From assembly GCA_965207495.1 (NCBI GenBank), contig OZ242287.1, positions 2,728,001 through 2,792,000 on the forward strand: DNA of 64,000 nucleotides. The letters run 5' to 3'. Below, one piece after another: positions 41,044 through 50,476 of the stretch. The translations under genes and the position numbers were made by a program. The notes under the pieces were generated by a model. That model worked only from the letters and a program-made list of their open reading frames with translations, was not told the origin of the DNA and did not search any database. The stretch comes from Bin5 sp965207495 (lineage in GTDB: Bacteria > Chloroflexota > Anaerolineae > Caldilineales > Caldilineaceae). Position 1 is the first letter of the stretch. Every line of letters starts with the position of its first letter.

Positions 41044-42309
41044 CTATGCCAACCCGAAATGGTCGTCGATCTCCTGCTGGTAGCCCTTTACTTCGCCTGA
41101 CAACAACTCAGCCAATGTGACTGTACGCTTTAGCTGCGACGATTCGATCATACCAAACGCAGCCGCCAGGTCACGCAGGCCCTCTTCCCCGTCAGTCTCA
41201 GGCTGGCCACCGCGGGCGATGGCATCCAACCAGTCATACTGCTGAATGGCAAAGGGATCCGTCAGACGCGTCTCGTTCGGTCCCACCTTCGGGAACTGAA
41301 CGTCCAGCAGGGATGGGTCAGCTTCGGCCCAGAATGTATCCTGCAGATTGCTGCGGCTGCCACTGTCAGAGATAATTTCTCCGCCCTTTATGCACCCTTC
41401 ACTGCCATAGAAAACCGGCGCCCCGGGAATCGCAGTCTCCTCACCGTGACCCCCCCACGACCACATGAGTTGCGCCAGTGCACCGCCCTCGCACGTGACC
41501 GTCGCCAGATAGGTGTCGTCCACGTTCGCCTCAACTTCCAGCCCCGCCGTGGGGTCACCGTACAGATAGCGCGTCGGCTCGAACGTGCGCACAGTGCCGC
41601 TCACAGCCGCCACTTCGCCGCAGACGTAGCGGATCATGTGCATGACGTGAACGCCGATATCAATCGCGCCGCCGCCCGCGCCTTCGAGCTTTCGATGACG
41701 CCACGGCGTTTCCCCCACAATCTTGTCCGGCGACCAAAGCCCGCCGATCCCGCCCAACAGGGCCAGTTGGAGGTCACCGATCAGGCCCTGACGTATCGCC
41801 CACGCAGCCGCTCGCGTACCCGCAGACTGGCGCACATTTTCGAACAAGCCAAGCGTCAATCCTTCTGCCTTGGCCCTATCCACAAGTAGGCGGCCCGCGG
41901 CAACAGAGATCGCCAGCGGCTTCTGCACCAGCAGGTGCAGTCCGGCGTCAAACGCGGCTGCCCCGATCTGATGGTGCATCGACAGCGTCGTGAAATCGTT
42001 GACCGCATCGACCACGCCCGCCGCTATCATCTCTCTGTAGTCCGTGAAGACAGCAACATCCGTGTCCGGTTGAAACTCGTCCAGATAGATGTGCGGCGCA
42101 GCCAGCGGATCCCCAGTCTCCGGCGCCAGCACCGCCGCGCGCGGCGTCGGCCCTTCGCCTCGCTTGCGGAACATCAACGCGTCGTCCTCTTTGCGGGCGC
42201 ACAACGCCGTGATTCTGAAATCGTCTATCCCCGCCTCGCGCAGAAGCCGGTAGCCGTGAAGATGGGCGTTAAGGATGCGGCCGCAGCCTACAATACCGAT
42301 TCGGACCAT
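41044..42309 (-). CDS. Gfo/Idh/MocA family oxidoreductase (long form)
   Basis: 421 residues from ATG 42309, supported by GGAG 8 nt upstream; the GTG at 42327 would swallow that site. Loop VRIGIVGCGRILNAHLHGY; catalytic Lys segment LLVQKPLAISVAAGRLLV, where the common CEKP reads VQKP. The C-terminal domain keeps GGGAIDIGVHVMHMIRY (Asp and His). A ~60-residue insertion (MFRKRGEGPTPRAAVLAPETG...) occurs after the first Rossmann beta-alpha units, making it longer than the others here. Downstream of a PhyH gene by 110 nt, same strand. Confidence 0.87.
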   Translation of the reverse strand: MVRIGIVGCGRILNAHLHGYRLLREAGIDDFRITALCARKEDDALMFRKRGEGPTPRAAVLAPETGDPLAAPHIYLDEFQPDTDVAVFTDYREMIAAGVVDAVNDFTTLSMHHQIGAAAFDAGLHLLVQKPLAISVAAGRLLVDRAKAEGLTLGLFENVRQSAGTRAAAWAIRQGLIGDLQLALLGGIGGLWSPDKIVGETPWRHRKLEGAGGGAIDIGVHVMHMIRYVCGEVAAVSGTVRTFEPTRYLYGDPTAGLEVEANVDDTYLATVTCEGGALAQLMWSWGGHGEETAIPGAPVFYGSEGCIKGGEIISDSGSRSNLQDTFWAEADPSLLDVQFPKVGPNETRLTDPFAIQQYDWLDAIARGGQPETDGEEGLRDLAAAFGMIESSQLKRTVTLAELLSGEVKGYQQEIDDHFGLA

Positions 42310-42418
42310 GTGACGATCTCCGCTCACATTAGGGCGTCAGTTCTTCCCGTCTCTCGCAAGTAGAACTAACCTGGCAGACGTGCATTCGCAGCCGCCCGAC
42401 AGTCAGTTTACACGGCGT

Positions 42419-43207
42419 TCAGCCGTTCGGATATACCTGCGGGAAGTGCTTGCCCCGCATCTGTTCGCCGTCATCAACCTCAACGAACCTTTTCATGACA
42501 TGCTCGCCACTGGCGACAAAATAGGTCTCGTTCGTCATGTAATGTAGCGCAATCGCCCTGCGCGGGCGGTTGCTGTGGTTGTCGTGAGAGCCATGCCACG
42601 TGAGCGAGTGATGAAAATGGACTTCGCCCTTCTTTACAGGGCAACTCGCCACCTGCAGCGCCTGGCCCTGGTACTCTGTCGGCATCGCATTGATCTCTTC
42701 CAGCTGCTGCAGATATTCGATGTTGTTGCCCCACTGGTGCGAGCCCCGAACCATCGACATGCACCCGTTCGACTCGTCGGCGTCGTCCAGAGCAACCCAG
42801 GCCGTCACCTCGGTCATCGGCCTGATGATTGGCCACAAAGGGGCGTCCTGGTGCCAGTGCGTCGTGCCCCCTGTCTGCGCTGGCTTGTACTGGATCTGGT
42901 CGTGCCAGATGCGCAGTTCGGTTGCGCCGGTCAGTTGCGCGATGCCAGTCGTGATGTCCGTGCGGCTGATCAAATCCCGAAAGGGCTTGCTCGCCTCCCA
43001 GATATTGACGATCTGCCACACCGCCTTGCTGCCGTCGCGGCTCATATTGCGAACATGAACGGGCTGGGGAATGTCGTCGCGCTCGCGATCGTCGATGACA
43101 CGCATCACCTCGGTCCGAAGCGCCTCTACCTCCTCGTCGCTGAGCACCTGCCCGCCATTCAGGAATCCGTCGGCCTTAAACTGATCAATCTGTTTTGAAG
43201 TGAGCAT
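42419..43207 (-). CDS. Phytanoyl-CoA dioxygenase (PhyH) family protein, canonical HxD
   Basis: 262 residues. The iron-binding motif is intact: THWHQDAPLWPI near residue 117. The distal His follows in HHSLTWHGSHDN with Arg in RPRRAIALHYM, completing H-x-D...H and the 2-oxoglutarate Arg. ATG at 43207 with GAGGAGAGG directly upstream. Begins LTSKQIDQFKADGFLNGGQVLSDEEVEAL, typical of bacterial PhyH. It lies 83 nt downstream of a TIM-barrel isomerase and upstream of an oxidoreductase, so it may hydroxylate a sugar or sugar-like molecule in that pathway. Expected to be active. Confidence 0.92.
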   Translation of the reverse strand: MLTSKQIDQFKADGFLNGGQVLSDEEVEALRTEVMRVIDDRERDDIPQPVHVRNMSRDGSKAVWQIVNIWEASKPFRDLISRTDITTGIAQLTGATELRIWHDQIQYKPAQTGGTTHWHQDAPLWPIIRPMTEVTAWVALDDADESNGCMSMVRGSHQWGNNIEYLQQLEEINAMPTEYQGQALQVASCPVKKGEVHFHHSLTWHGSHDNHSNRPRRAIALHYMTNETYFVASGEHVMKRFVEVDDGEQMRGKHFPQVYPNG

Positions 43208-43290
43208 GATCCTCTCCTCAGAAAATTGTTACAACGAGGTGTGACCAACCTGACGCCCCGTTTTGCTTCCTTGATATCTTTTTCAGCACT

Positions 43291-44088
43291 TTAACGTGCG
43301 CCGCACGCCTGCAAACAGGCCTGCATATGGCCGCGGCTCTCGGCCGCAATTACGCAGCACTGTTCCAGACTATATTCCCTCGCGCCGATCACCTCCAGAT
43401 TCAGAGGCCCGTCGTAGCCATTCTCATGTAGGACCCGCACGTAGCCAACCAAATCAATATCCCCGCGGCCGTTCGCCTGCAGCTCCGGCTTGCCCGGCCC
43501 CTGCTGCCGCCCTTTGCAGTCTCGAATATGCACATGCTTAACGCGACTGATGACCGCCGCGATCGCGTCTACCGGATTCTCGTCAGCGCGGTATATGTGC
43601 GACGGGTCCATGTCAATGCCGAAGTTGGGCGAACTGATTGCCTCCATCGCTCGCAGAGTCGTCGGCGTGTCAAAGATGCTGGCGCCGACGTGCGCCTTCA
43701 CGCATAAGGTCACACCGTACTCTTCGGCCCTCAGTGAGAGTTCCCCCAACTCGTCGATGGTCTGCACCAGGCTTTCCTCGTTTCCGCTCTTACCGCCCGG
43801 CCCGCAATTGACGATCGGAATGCCGCACGCCACCGCCGCCTGCATCGCCTTTTCCATGAGGTCCCGATCGCGACTGGGCTGCTCCATCGCCAGCAGTTCC
43901 AGTTCGTAGGTCTGTGCCAGCTGCTTAATCTCCGGCGCTATCTCTTGCCATCGGTCCAATACAAGATGCTGGGCCATCGCGTCGATAGCCGCAATCTCAA
44001 TGCCGTCGTATCCAGCCATGGCGATACAGCGGAAAGAGGTCTCCAGGTCGTAACCGCCGAACAGGACTGAATTTGCGCCAAGTTTCAT
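43291..44088 (-). CDS. Sugar phosphate isomerase/epimerase (xylose-isomerase-like TIM barrel)
   Basis: 265 residues with the AP-endonuclease-2/IolE-type TIM-barrel pattern: FGGYDLETSFRCIAMAGYDGIEIAAI, FGIDMDPSHIYRADENP, VKHVHIRDCKGR and GPLNLEVIGARE. Metal ligands are probably the Asp of DMDPSH, His in HIRD and Glu in LEVIG. The first ligand segment reads LCVKAHVG, with Lys where the typical Glu would stand, so metal binding may be modified. ATG at 44088. It sits between the Thr-nucleophile sulfatase-fold pair (85 nt upstream) and a PhyH gene. Suggests isomerisation of a sugar or inositol-type product. Confidence 0.86.
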   Translation of the reverse strand: MKLGANSVLFGGYDLETSFRCIAMAGYDGIEIAAIDAMAQHLVLDRWQEIAPEIKQLAQTYELELLAMEQPSRDRDLMEKAMQAAVACGIPIVNCGPGGKSGNEESLVQTIDELGELSLRAEEYGVTLCVKAHVGASIFDTPTTLRAMEAISSPNFGIDMDPSHIYRADENPVDAIAAVISRVKHVHIRDCKGRQQGPGKPELQANGRGDIDLVGYVRVLHENGYDGPLNLEVIGAREYSLEQCCVIAAESRGHMQACLQACGAR

Positions 44089-44173
44089 GAATCTCGCTCC
44101 ATTGTGAGCCGATCGGTCGGGCCAGCCAGTCTGACTTTTGCCGCCCGGTCCATATCGTCTGGGTTTGTGCCTT

Positions 44174-45580
44174 CTATCCTGCTGAACACATCTGCGAACG
44201 CTCCCGCCGCAACGCCTCTACACTGGGCCGGCCAATCCGCAGATTATCATAGGCCTGCTGCGAGCTGGTGAAATAGTCAATGTCCTCGATATCGTGCCAC
44301 CCGGGTTGGTGATGGATGGGATTAGGCAGCCCCGCCTCCGCCTCCCGTTTGCTCACCCACGCCTCCAGACGTGCCGTGAGAGCAGCCACGACCTCCGGCA
44401 GTTCTTCAGCCAGGTTACACTGTTCCTCGGGATCTTCGACCAAATTGTAGAGTTCGACCGGCGGCATGAAATGAAAATCCGGCTCCAGCGCACGAATCAG
44501 CTTCCACTGCGGTGTGCGCCACCCGTGTTTGCGCATCCAGGCGCACTCAGTGATGTAGAATTCGCTCTCGTGCGACGCCGTCTTGCCCTCAATCATCGGC
44601 AGCAAAGAGCGGCCGTCGAACTCGATGCCCGCGTCGATATCCGCCAGTTCCAATACGGTAGGGACCAGGTCTTTGTGCTGGTTGAAGCCCGCCACGCGCC
44701 TCCCCACAGGCAGCTTTGGCGGGTAGCGCAACATCAAAGGCACATGGAGCACGTTGTCATACAGTCCGTGGTGATCGTACCAGTATCCGTGTTCGTCGAG
44801 CTCCTCACCGTGGTCTCCGTTTACTGCCACGATGGTGTCGTCGAAAATATCGTGCGCTTTCAGCGCGGTAAAGATCGACTGGATGCAGGCATCCATGTAA
44901 GCGATGGCGCCGTCATACTGTGCGTTCACGTATTCCCGGTCGCTGATTCCCGGTGGCAGCATGTCGATCAGCGTATGCTTGAACGGTTCGAATGCAAAGA
45001 CCGGCTCCATCGACCGGTTGCCAGGATCGCACTCGTCCCCGTGATAAAAGATGTGCTCAAATGGCTGCGGCGGCAGGTAAGGCGAATGGGGGTCCATGTG
45101 GCGCAGAAAGAGGAAGAACGGACTCTCTTCTTCTACCAATCGGTCGAGCGCGGGCAGTGCCAGTTCGTTCAGCCTTTGCGCCTTGGGCACGCGCCCCTCC
45201 GACCAGCTACCCGTCTGCGTAAAGGTCAGATACTCGTCGAAACCGCGCGCGCTGGCCCTGCCCGACAAGCCCACAGAGACCGTGTGGTAACCCTGCTCCC
45301 GCAGGATTTCCGCCAGCGTCTTCACCTCCGGCCGCAGTGGTCCTTTGGGCCGGTGCGCCACCAGCTGCGAGGTGAAGATGTCCATGCCCGTCAGCATCAT
45401 CCCGTAGGCGCTCGTCGTCGGGATATGCGGGCTGAACGTGTTCTCAAAGAGGACCCCTTCCGAGGCAAAGCGGTCCAGATGGGGCGAGGTCAGACGGTCA
45501 TAGCCGTAGCAGCTTAAATGATCGGCCCGCAGCGAGTCGATGCCGAGTATGACGATGTTCGGTTTCGCGGACGAAGCCAT
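44174..45580 (-). CDS. Sulfatase-fold (alkaline phosphatase superfamily) enzyme with Thr at the nucleophile position
   Basis: 468 residues. The fold is that of S1 sulfatases: metal-binding IVILGIDSLRADHLSCYGYDRL, VNGDHGEELDEHGYWYDHHGLYDN and a Lys-containing middle. The formylglycine site is gone: where CxPxR stands, the sequence is T55-T-S-A-Y-G-M-M-L-T-G. Thr replaces Cys and Tyr replaces Arg. Thr is a nucleophile in other alkaline-phosphatase-superfamily enzymes (nucleotide pyrophosphatases, phosphopentomutase, EptA-type transferases), so a phosphatase, phosphodiesterase or pseudoenzyme role is possible. It lies 16 nt downstream of a close paralog (45597-47006), a tandem duplication. ATG at 45580. 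Confidence 0.85.
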   Translation of the reverse strand: MASSAKPNIVILGIDSLRADHLSCYGYDRLTSPHLDRFASEGVLFENTFSPHIPTTSAYGMMLTGMDIFTSQLVAHRPKGPLRPEVKTLAEILREQGYHTVSVGLSGRASARGFDEYLTFTQTGSWSEGRVPKAQRLNELALPALDRLVEEESPFFLFLRHMDPHSPYLPPQPFEHIFYHGDECDPGNRSMEPVFAFEPFKHTLIDMLPPGISDREYVNAQYDGAIAYMDACIQSIFTALKAHDIFDDTIVAVNGDHGEELDEHGYWYDHHGLYDNVLHVPLMLRYPPKLPVGRRVAGFNQHKDLVPTVLELADIDAGIEFDGRSLLPMIEGKTASHESEFYITECAWMRKHGWRTPQWKLIRALEPDFHFMPPVELYNLVEDPEEQCNLAEELPEVVAALTARLEAWVSKREAEAGLPNPIHHQPGWHDIEDIDYFTSSQQAYDNLRIGRPSVEALRRERSQMCSAG

Positions 45581-45596
45581 TGCGCCTTCTCTGCCC

Positions 45597-47006
45597 CTAT
45601 TCCTCTTCCTCGACCTCGCGCGACTTTGCCTGGAGGCGCCGGGCGGCGCTGGCGTCGCCGATGTAGAGGGAGTCGTAGGCCTGCTGCGAGCTGGTGAAGG
45701 GGCCGACCCCCTTGAGACCGTGCCAGTCCCCCTGGTGGTGGATCGGATTCGGCAGCCCGGTTTCTGCTTCCCGCTTACTTACCCAGGCATCCAGTCGGGC
45801 CGTCAGCGCCGCCACGACGCCGGGCAGTTCGTCGGCGAGATTGCAGTTTTCCAACGGGTCTTCGACCAGGTTGTAGAGTTCCACCGGCGGCTTGAAGTGG
45901 AAGTCCGGTTCCAGCGCCAGCATCAGCTTCCACTGCGGCGTGCGCCAGCCATGCTTGCGCATCCACGTGCACTCGGTGATATAAATTTCGCTCTCGTGAG
46001 ATGCCACGTCTCCCTCAACCATCGGCAAGAGCGAGCGCCCGTCGAAACTGATGCCGGCGTCAATGCCGGCCAGTTCGAGCAAGGTAGGCACCAGGTCCTT
46101 GTGCTGATTGAAGCCGGAGACCCGGCTGTGGGCCGGCAATTTGGGCGGATAGCGCAGCATCAGAGGGACGTGCAGGACATTGTCATAAATGCCGTGATGA
46201 TCGAACCAGCACTCGTGATCATAGAGCGTCTCACCGTGGTCCCCGTTAATCGCCACAATCGTCTCGTCAAAGATGCCGTGCTCTTCGAGCGAGGTAAAGA
46301 TCGACTGGATGGCCGCGTCCATGTAGGCGATCGAGCCGTCATACTGGGCGATCACATAGTCCTTATCGGTAGTTCCGGGCGGCAGCCAGGATGCCAGAAA
46401 GTCGCGGAACGGCTTGAATGCCAGCACCGGCTCCATCGACTTGTTGCTCGGATCGCACTCGTCGCCGTGATAAAACATGCGCTCATAGGGCTCAGGCGGA
46501 AGATAGGGTGCATGCGGGTCCATGTGGCGCAGAAAAAGGAAAAAAGGCTTGTCCTCTGCGACCATGCGGTCGATGGCCGGAATCGCCTGTTCGTTCAGAA
46601 GCTGGGCTTTCGGAAGACGGCCCTCTTCCCAGGAGCCCCAGGCCCGGTAGCTGAGATACTCGTCGAAACCGCGGCTGCTTGGGTTTCCGTCAAAGCCAAC
46701 GCAAATCGTGTGATATCCCTCATCCCGCAGGATTTCCGCCAGCGTCTTCACCTCCGGCCGCAGCGGGCCCTGGTGGCGAAGAGCCACAACCTGAGTCGAG
46801 AAAACATCCATTCCAGTCAGCATCGAAGCATAGGCGCTCGTGGTCGGTATGTGGGCGCTGAACGTGTTCTCAAATAGGACGCCCTGCGAGGCGAAGCGAT
46901 CGAGGTAGGGGCTGGTCAGCTTGTCGTACCCGTAGCAGCTCATGTGATCTGCATGCAACGAGTCGATTCCGAACAGGACGATATTCGGTTTTGCGTTCGA
47001 TGCCAT
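45597..47006 (-). CDS. Sulfatase-fold enzyme with Thr at the nucleophile position (tandem paralog)
   Basis: 469 residues, very similar to its neighbour over the whole length (same GIDSL, SCYGYD, HIPTTSAY, NGDHGE, HHQ... stretches). Position 55 is again Thr (PTTSAYASMLTG), so the loss of Cys predates the duplication. N-terminal metal ligands are GIDSLHADHMSCYGYD, the C-terminal site is INGDHGETLYDHECWFDHHG, with His and Asp retained, which argues for a functional metal site. Only 16 nt separate the genes; likely one transcript starting upstream of 47006. The last residues (RLQAKSREVEEEE) form an acidic tail. Substrate unknown. Confidence 0.86.
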   Translation of the reverse strand: MASNAKPNIVLFGIDSLHADHMSCYGYDKLTSPYLDRFASQGVLFENTFSAHIPTTSAYASMLTGMDVFSTQVVALRHQGPLRPEVKTLAEILRDEGYHTICVGFDGNPSSRGFDEYLSYRAWGSWEEGRLPKAQLLNEQAIPAIDRMVAEDKPFFLFLRHMDPHAPYLPPEPYERMFYHGDECDPSNKSMEPVLAFKPFRDFLASWLPPGTTDKDYVIAQYDGSIAYMDAAIQSIFTSLEEHGIFDETIVAINGDHGETLYDHECWFDHHGIYDNVLHVPLMLRYPPKLPAHSRVSGFNQHKDLVPTLLELAGIDAGISFDGRSLLPMVEGDVASHESEIYITECTWMRKHGWRTPQWKLMLALEPDFHFKPPVELYNLVEDPLENCNLADELPGVVAALTARLDAWVSKREAETGLPNPIHHQGDWHGLKGVGPFTSSQQAYDSLYIGDASAARRLQAKSREVEEEE

Positions 47007-47257
47007 CGTTTTTTCCTTCGCAGCTGGTGAACTGATGGGTCAGAAAGTAGGGCGTCGGAGCCAAACCGGAAATGGAAATTCCCAGCCTTTTCACATTCTG
47101 GAGGTGGAGGAAGCCATGTTAAACGAAACCAATCGCACGCGGCCCAGACCGGTTGCACAGTACCACAACCCCCTGTTCGCCGCAAGAATCTGCCCCCATT
47201 CTTCAAGCCGTCCCTCGGCCCATCCCGTAAGTCGGCCAAAGTCAGAACTGTGCGCGA

Positions 47258-47286
47258 TTGCTCTTTACCTGATCACTGATTACAAT
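47258..47286 (+). promoter_or_regulatory. Possible promoter of the MFS gene
   Basis: TTGCTC (47258-47263), 17-bp spacer, TACAAT (47281-47286), in the 369-bp divergent gap (47007-47375). The -10 matches well; the -35 is weak (three of six). A TGATCA sits in the spacer. Nothing else in this gap is recognised, apart from GGAGGTGGAGGAAG near 47099. Confidence 0.35.
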
Positions 47287-47375
47287 GCACTACACGCCCC
47301 TTCAAACACAGGCCTTTTCCACGCCCGGTCTGCGTGTAGCCGGGCAAGTCCGACCTGCGAAGGACTTCTTTCTCC

Positions 47376-48677
47376 ATGTTTCCAATGTCCCGCGTTCAGC
47401 GGCGGCTTATCATCACGCTGTTCATTGTCAGCAGCTTGAACAGTGCGGCTATGATCGCCAGCTTTGTGCTGACTCCGATCATCTCCTACTCCCTCAGCGG
47501 CAGAGTACAACTGATCGGGCTTCCCAATGCCCTGTCGATGGTGGGAAGGGCCGGGGCTGGCTACCCGCTCGGCTGGTTGCTGGACAAAGCCGGGCGCCGC
47601 ATCGGCCTGGCCGTCGGTCTCTCCTTCGTAATTTTCGGGATGCTCGTCTCCGCCTCGGCGATCAGCGCCGGCTCGCTGACCTTCTTCCTCGGCGGCGCCG
47701 TCCTGCTGGGCGTGGGCCGTGCCGCCCTGGAACAGACCCGTTACGCCGCCGCCGAAATCTTCCCGCTGGCCCAGCAAGCCAAAGTAATTGGGATGATCGT
47801 GTTTGCCGGCACAGTCGGTGCCGTTGGCGGTCCTCTCATGGTAGAGCCTGCGGTTGGGCTGGCCAGGCAGCAGGGATTTCATGAGCACGTGGGTCCTTTC
47901 TGGATCAGCGCCGCTCTTATGGTGCTTGCGTTAGTCCTGCTGCTCGTGGCGCTGCGGCCTGACCCAAAGGATCTGGCTGCGCTCTTGGATCGAGAACGGG
48001 AGGCCGCCAAGGCGGCGGAGGCCAAAGAGGACGGCTCGCTTGAAGCCCAGGCCTCCGACGAGGACTCGCCCAGGGGACTGCAGCAGGTTATGCGGCTGCT
48101 CAAGCTGCCGGACGTGCAGTTGGCGATCGCGGCGATGGCAATCGGGCAAATGGTGATGACGCTACTGATGGTGGTCACGCCGCTGCATATGAACCGCGCC
48201 GATTACAAAGCCGATGCAATTTCCTATGTCCTGATGGCGCATACGTTGGGTATGTTTGGTCTCTCAGGCCTCAGCGGCTGGCTCGCTGGGCGTGTTGGCC
48301 GTGTGCCCATGATTTTCGCAGGCGCACTGGTGCAAGTTCTGGCCGCGATCATGATGCCGCTTTCCACGGAGCTGCCAGTTCTGTTTGTTTCCCTTTTCCT
48401 GCTTGGTCTGGGCTGGAACTTCAGCTATATCGCCGGCTCCTCTCTCCTGTCGGCAGCGCTGGAGGGCTCGCCCCAGCGCGGGCGCGTGCAGGGCATCAAC
48501 GAAGCAATGGTAGCCATCGCGTCGGCCTGCGGCAGCCTCGGTACCGGCGGCATCTATTCCATCAGTGGCGTGGTTGCCGTCGCCGTCAGCGGCGTGTTTT
48601 TCTCAGCAGCCTTGGGCGCGCTCGCTCTCTGGTTGGGGCGACAGCATCTGTTTACTCTGGCTGCCGAGCGCGGCTAG
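47376..48677 (+). CDS. MFS family transporter
   Basis: 433-residue membrane protein with about 12 hydrophobic spans and a charged central loop (DREREAAKAAEAKEDGSLEAQASDEDSP, about residues 206-233). Loop 2-3 includes the conserved R-x-GAGYPLGWLLDKAGRR-type signature near residue 53. ATG at 47376 with AAGGA about 12 nt upstream; Met4 (47385) is an alternative. It diverges from the Thr-type sulfatase genes and converges on a canonical sulfatase gene, so it may export or import a product of that cluster. Substrate cannot be read from sequence. Confidence 0.9.
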   Translation: MFPMSRVQRRLIITLFIVSSLNSAAMIASFVLTPIISYSLSGRVQLIGLPNALSMVGRAGAGYPLGWLLDKAGRRIGLAVGLSFVIFGMLVSASAISAGSLTFFLGGAVLLGVGRAALEQTRYAAAEIFPLAQQAKVIGMIVFAGTVGAVGGPLMVEPAVGLARQQGFHEHVGPFWISAALMVLALVLLLVALRPDPKDLAALLDREREAAKAAEAKEDGSLEAQASDEDSPRGLQQVMRLLKLPDVQLAIAAMAIGQMVMTLLMVVTPLHMNRADYKADAISYVLMAHTLGMFGLSGLSGWLAGRVGRVPMIFAGALVQVLAAIMMPLSTELPVLFVSLFLLGLGWNFSYIAGSSLLSAALEGSPQRGRVQGINEAMVAIASACGSLGTGGIYSISGVVAVAVSGVFFSAALGALALWLGRQHLFTLAAERG

Positions 48678-48879
48678 GGCCATAATGCCGGCCAAACTTC
48701 GAAGCCTCGAGACCAACACCTCTAGTTAACCAACCGGTCCCAACCGCAATTGCCACGCGAAGTAAAGCGTCAGGCAGCCGGCAACACTCTCCCAAACAAA
48801 GAAAGAGCACCGAGAATCCCACGCTGAAGCGTAGGCAACCAGCGCGTCAGATAACCCACTGCTTGAGTATGTATCGACG

Positions 48880-50307
48880 TCAATTACGCCACGTTCCAGC
48901 AGCCGAAGGGTGGTCGTAAGGCTCATCGTCCACCCGAGCCTGCAGGCGGTGAAGCTCCGCAGTCAGCTCTTCCACCACGTCGGCGTAGGCCGGATCATGG
49001 TAGACGTTGTTCAGTTCGTAAGGGTCCGCATCCAGGTCGAACAACTCCCATTCCGGCTCTTTCGATTCATCGATCACGCCCGGCTGGTCCAGGCCATCCG
49101 CGTAGTAGTAGATCAGCTTGTAGCGCAAAGTGCGCACGCCGTAGTGAGCGTAAACGTGATGATGGGCCAGGTGCATCCAGTAGCGATAGTACATCGAAGT
49201 CTGCCAGCCGTCAGGCGTCTCCCCACCCAGCAGAGAACCGAAACTGGTCCCTTGAAAGTGGTCCGGGATGTCGACACCGGCGTACTCGAGCAGCGTCGGC
49301 GTGAAATCGACATTGAGGACCATCTCTTCGCTGACAGTGCCCGCTTCGACCCCGCGCGGGTAACGGATGACCAGAGGCATGCGCAACGACTCCTCGTACA
49401 TGAAGCGCTTGTCATACCAGCCGTGGTCGCCCAGGAAAAAGCCCTGGTCGGACGTGTAAATGACGATCGTGTTTTCCTCCAGCCCTTCCTCTTCAAGGTA
49501 ATCGAGCAGACGCCCAACATTGTCGTCGATCGAGGCGACGCAGCGCAGGTAGTCCTTGATGTACCTCTGGTACTTCCACTTCTTTTCTTCCTCCGGCGTC
49601 AGCCCCTCCGGTGTCGGCTGCTTTAGATCCGTCAGCGTCATATCACGGTCAATGCGCATCTTGGCCGCAGCCGCGGCCGCGGCTCGGTTGCTATAGTCGT
49701 CGTTAAAGGTCTCAGGATACGGAATCTCCTCATCCTCGTACATAAGCGCATGCTTCTCGTCCGGCTCCCAGGAGCGATGCGGGGCCTTGTGGTGGCACAT
49801 CAGCATAAAGGGCCGTTCCGGATCCCGGTCCCGCAGCCAGTCGAGCGAGAAGTCCGTGATCAAGTCGGTAACATAGCCGGGAAACACCTTGCGCTCGCCC
49901 ATCTCGATCATCTCAGGGTCGTGATACAGACCCTGTCCGGGCAGCACGTTCCAGTAGTCGAAACCGGTCGGGTCGTTCACCCCGCCGTGGCCCAGGTGCC
50001 ACTTACCCACGATCGCCGTCTGGTAGCCAGCCCCCTGCAGCAGCTTCGGCATAGTCACCTGGCGACCGTCGAGCGTGGAACCAAGAGTGGTAACGCCGTT
50101 GACATGGTTGTACGTGCCCGTCAGGATCACGGCGCGGCTGGGCGTGCAGATAGAGTTTGTACAGAAGCAGTTGTTGAACCGCATCCCGCCCTCCGCAATG
50201 CGGTCCAAGTGCGGTGTTCGATTGATGCGGCTGCCGTAACAGCTCATCGCGTGCGAAGCGTGGTCGTCCGACATGATGAAGAGGATGTTCGGGCGCGAAT
50301 CGGGCAT
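48880..50307 (-). CDS. Type I sulfatase (canonical C-T-P-S-R)
   Basis: 475 residues. Activation motif C54-T-P-S-R-A-V-I-L-T-G is the standard site for conversion to formylglycine. Metal ligands are NILFIMSDDHASHAMSCYG and IYTSDQGFFLGDHGWYDKRFMYEESLRMPLVIRYP, and Lys/His come from AIVGKWHLGHGG. This last stretch is the pattern of well-studied heparan and choline sulfatase-like S1 families. ATG at 50307 with AAAGGA upstream. No signal peptide. It follows nothing closely upstream (758-bp repeat region) and its end is 202 nt from the MFS gene, convergent. Substrate is a sulfate ester, otherwise unknown. Confidence 0.94.
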   Translation of the reverse strand: MPDSRPNILFIMSDDHASHAMSCYGSRINRTPHLDRIAEGGMRFNNCFCTNSICTPSRAVILTGTYNHVNGVTTLGSTLDGRQVTMPKLLQGAGYQTAIVGKWHLGHGGVNDPTGFDYWNVLPGQGLYHDPEMIEMGERKVFPGYVTDLITDFSLDWLRDRDPERPFMLMCHHKAPHRSWEPDEKHALMYEDEEIPYPETFNDDYSNRAAAAAAAKMRIDRDMTLTDLKQPTPEGLTPEEEKKWKYQRYIKDYLRCVASIDDNVGRLLDYLEEEGLEENTIVIYTSDQGFFLGDHGWYDKRFMYEESLRMPLVIRYPRGVEAGTVSEEMVLNVDFTPTLLEYAGVDIPDHFQGTSFGSLLGGETPDGWQTSMYYRYWMHLAHHHVYAHYGVRTLRYKLIYYYADGLDQPGVIDESKEPEWELFDLDADPYELNNVYHDPAYADVVEELTAELHRLQARVDDEPYDHPSAAGTWRN

Positions 50308-50476
50308 GGGAGGTCCTTTTGGAACAGTGAATTCCGTACTCTGTCAGGTCGAAGGGTCGCTGATATTATCTGTATTCTTGTACTGGATGAGGGAATCGGG
50401 GACAGGCTCGGCCATGCTATCAAACATCCAAAGCGAGGTCAAACATCGGGCGAAAGTGAGCGCAGCCCAAAATATG

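Noticed and set aside
48726..48926. 66-codon frame on the minus strand overlapping the end of the sulfatase gene
   Set aside because: It overlaps the C-terminal coding sequence of 48880-50307, has no ribosome site or family resemblance, and its composition looks like a shadow frame.
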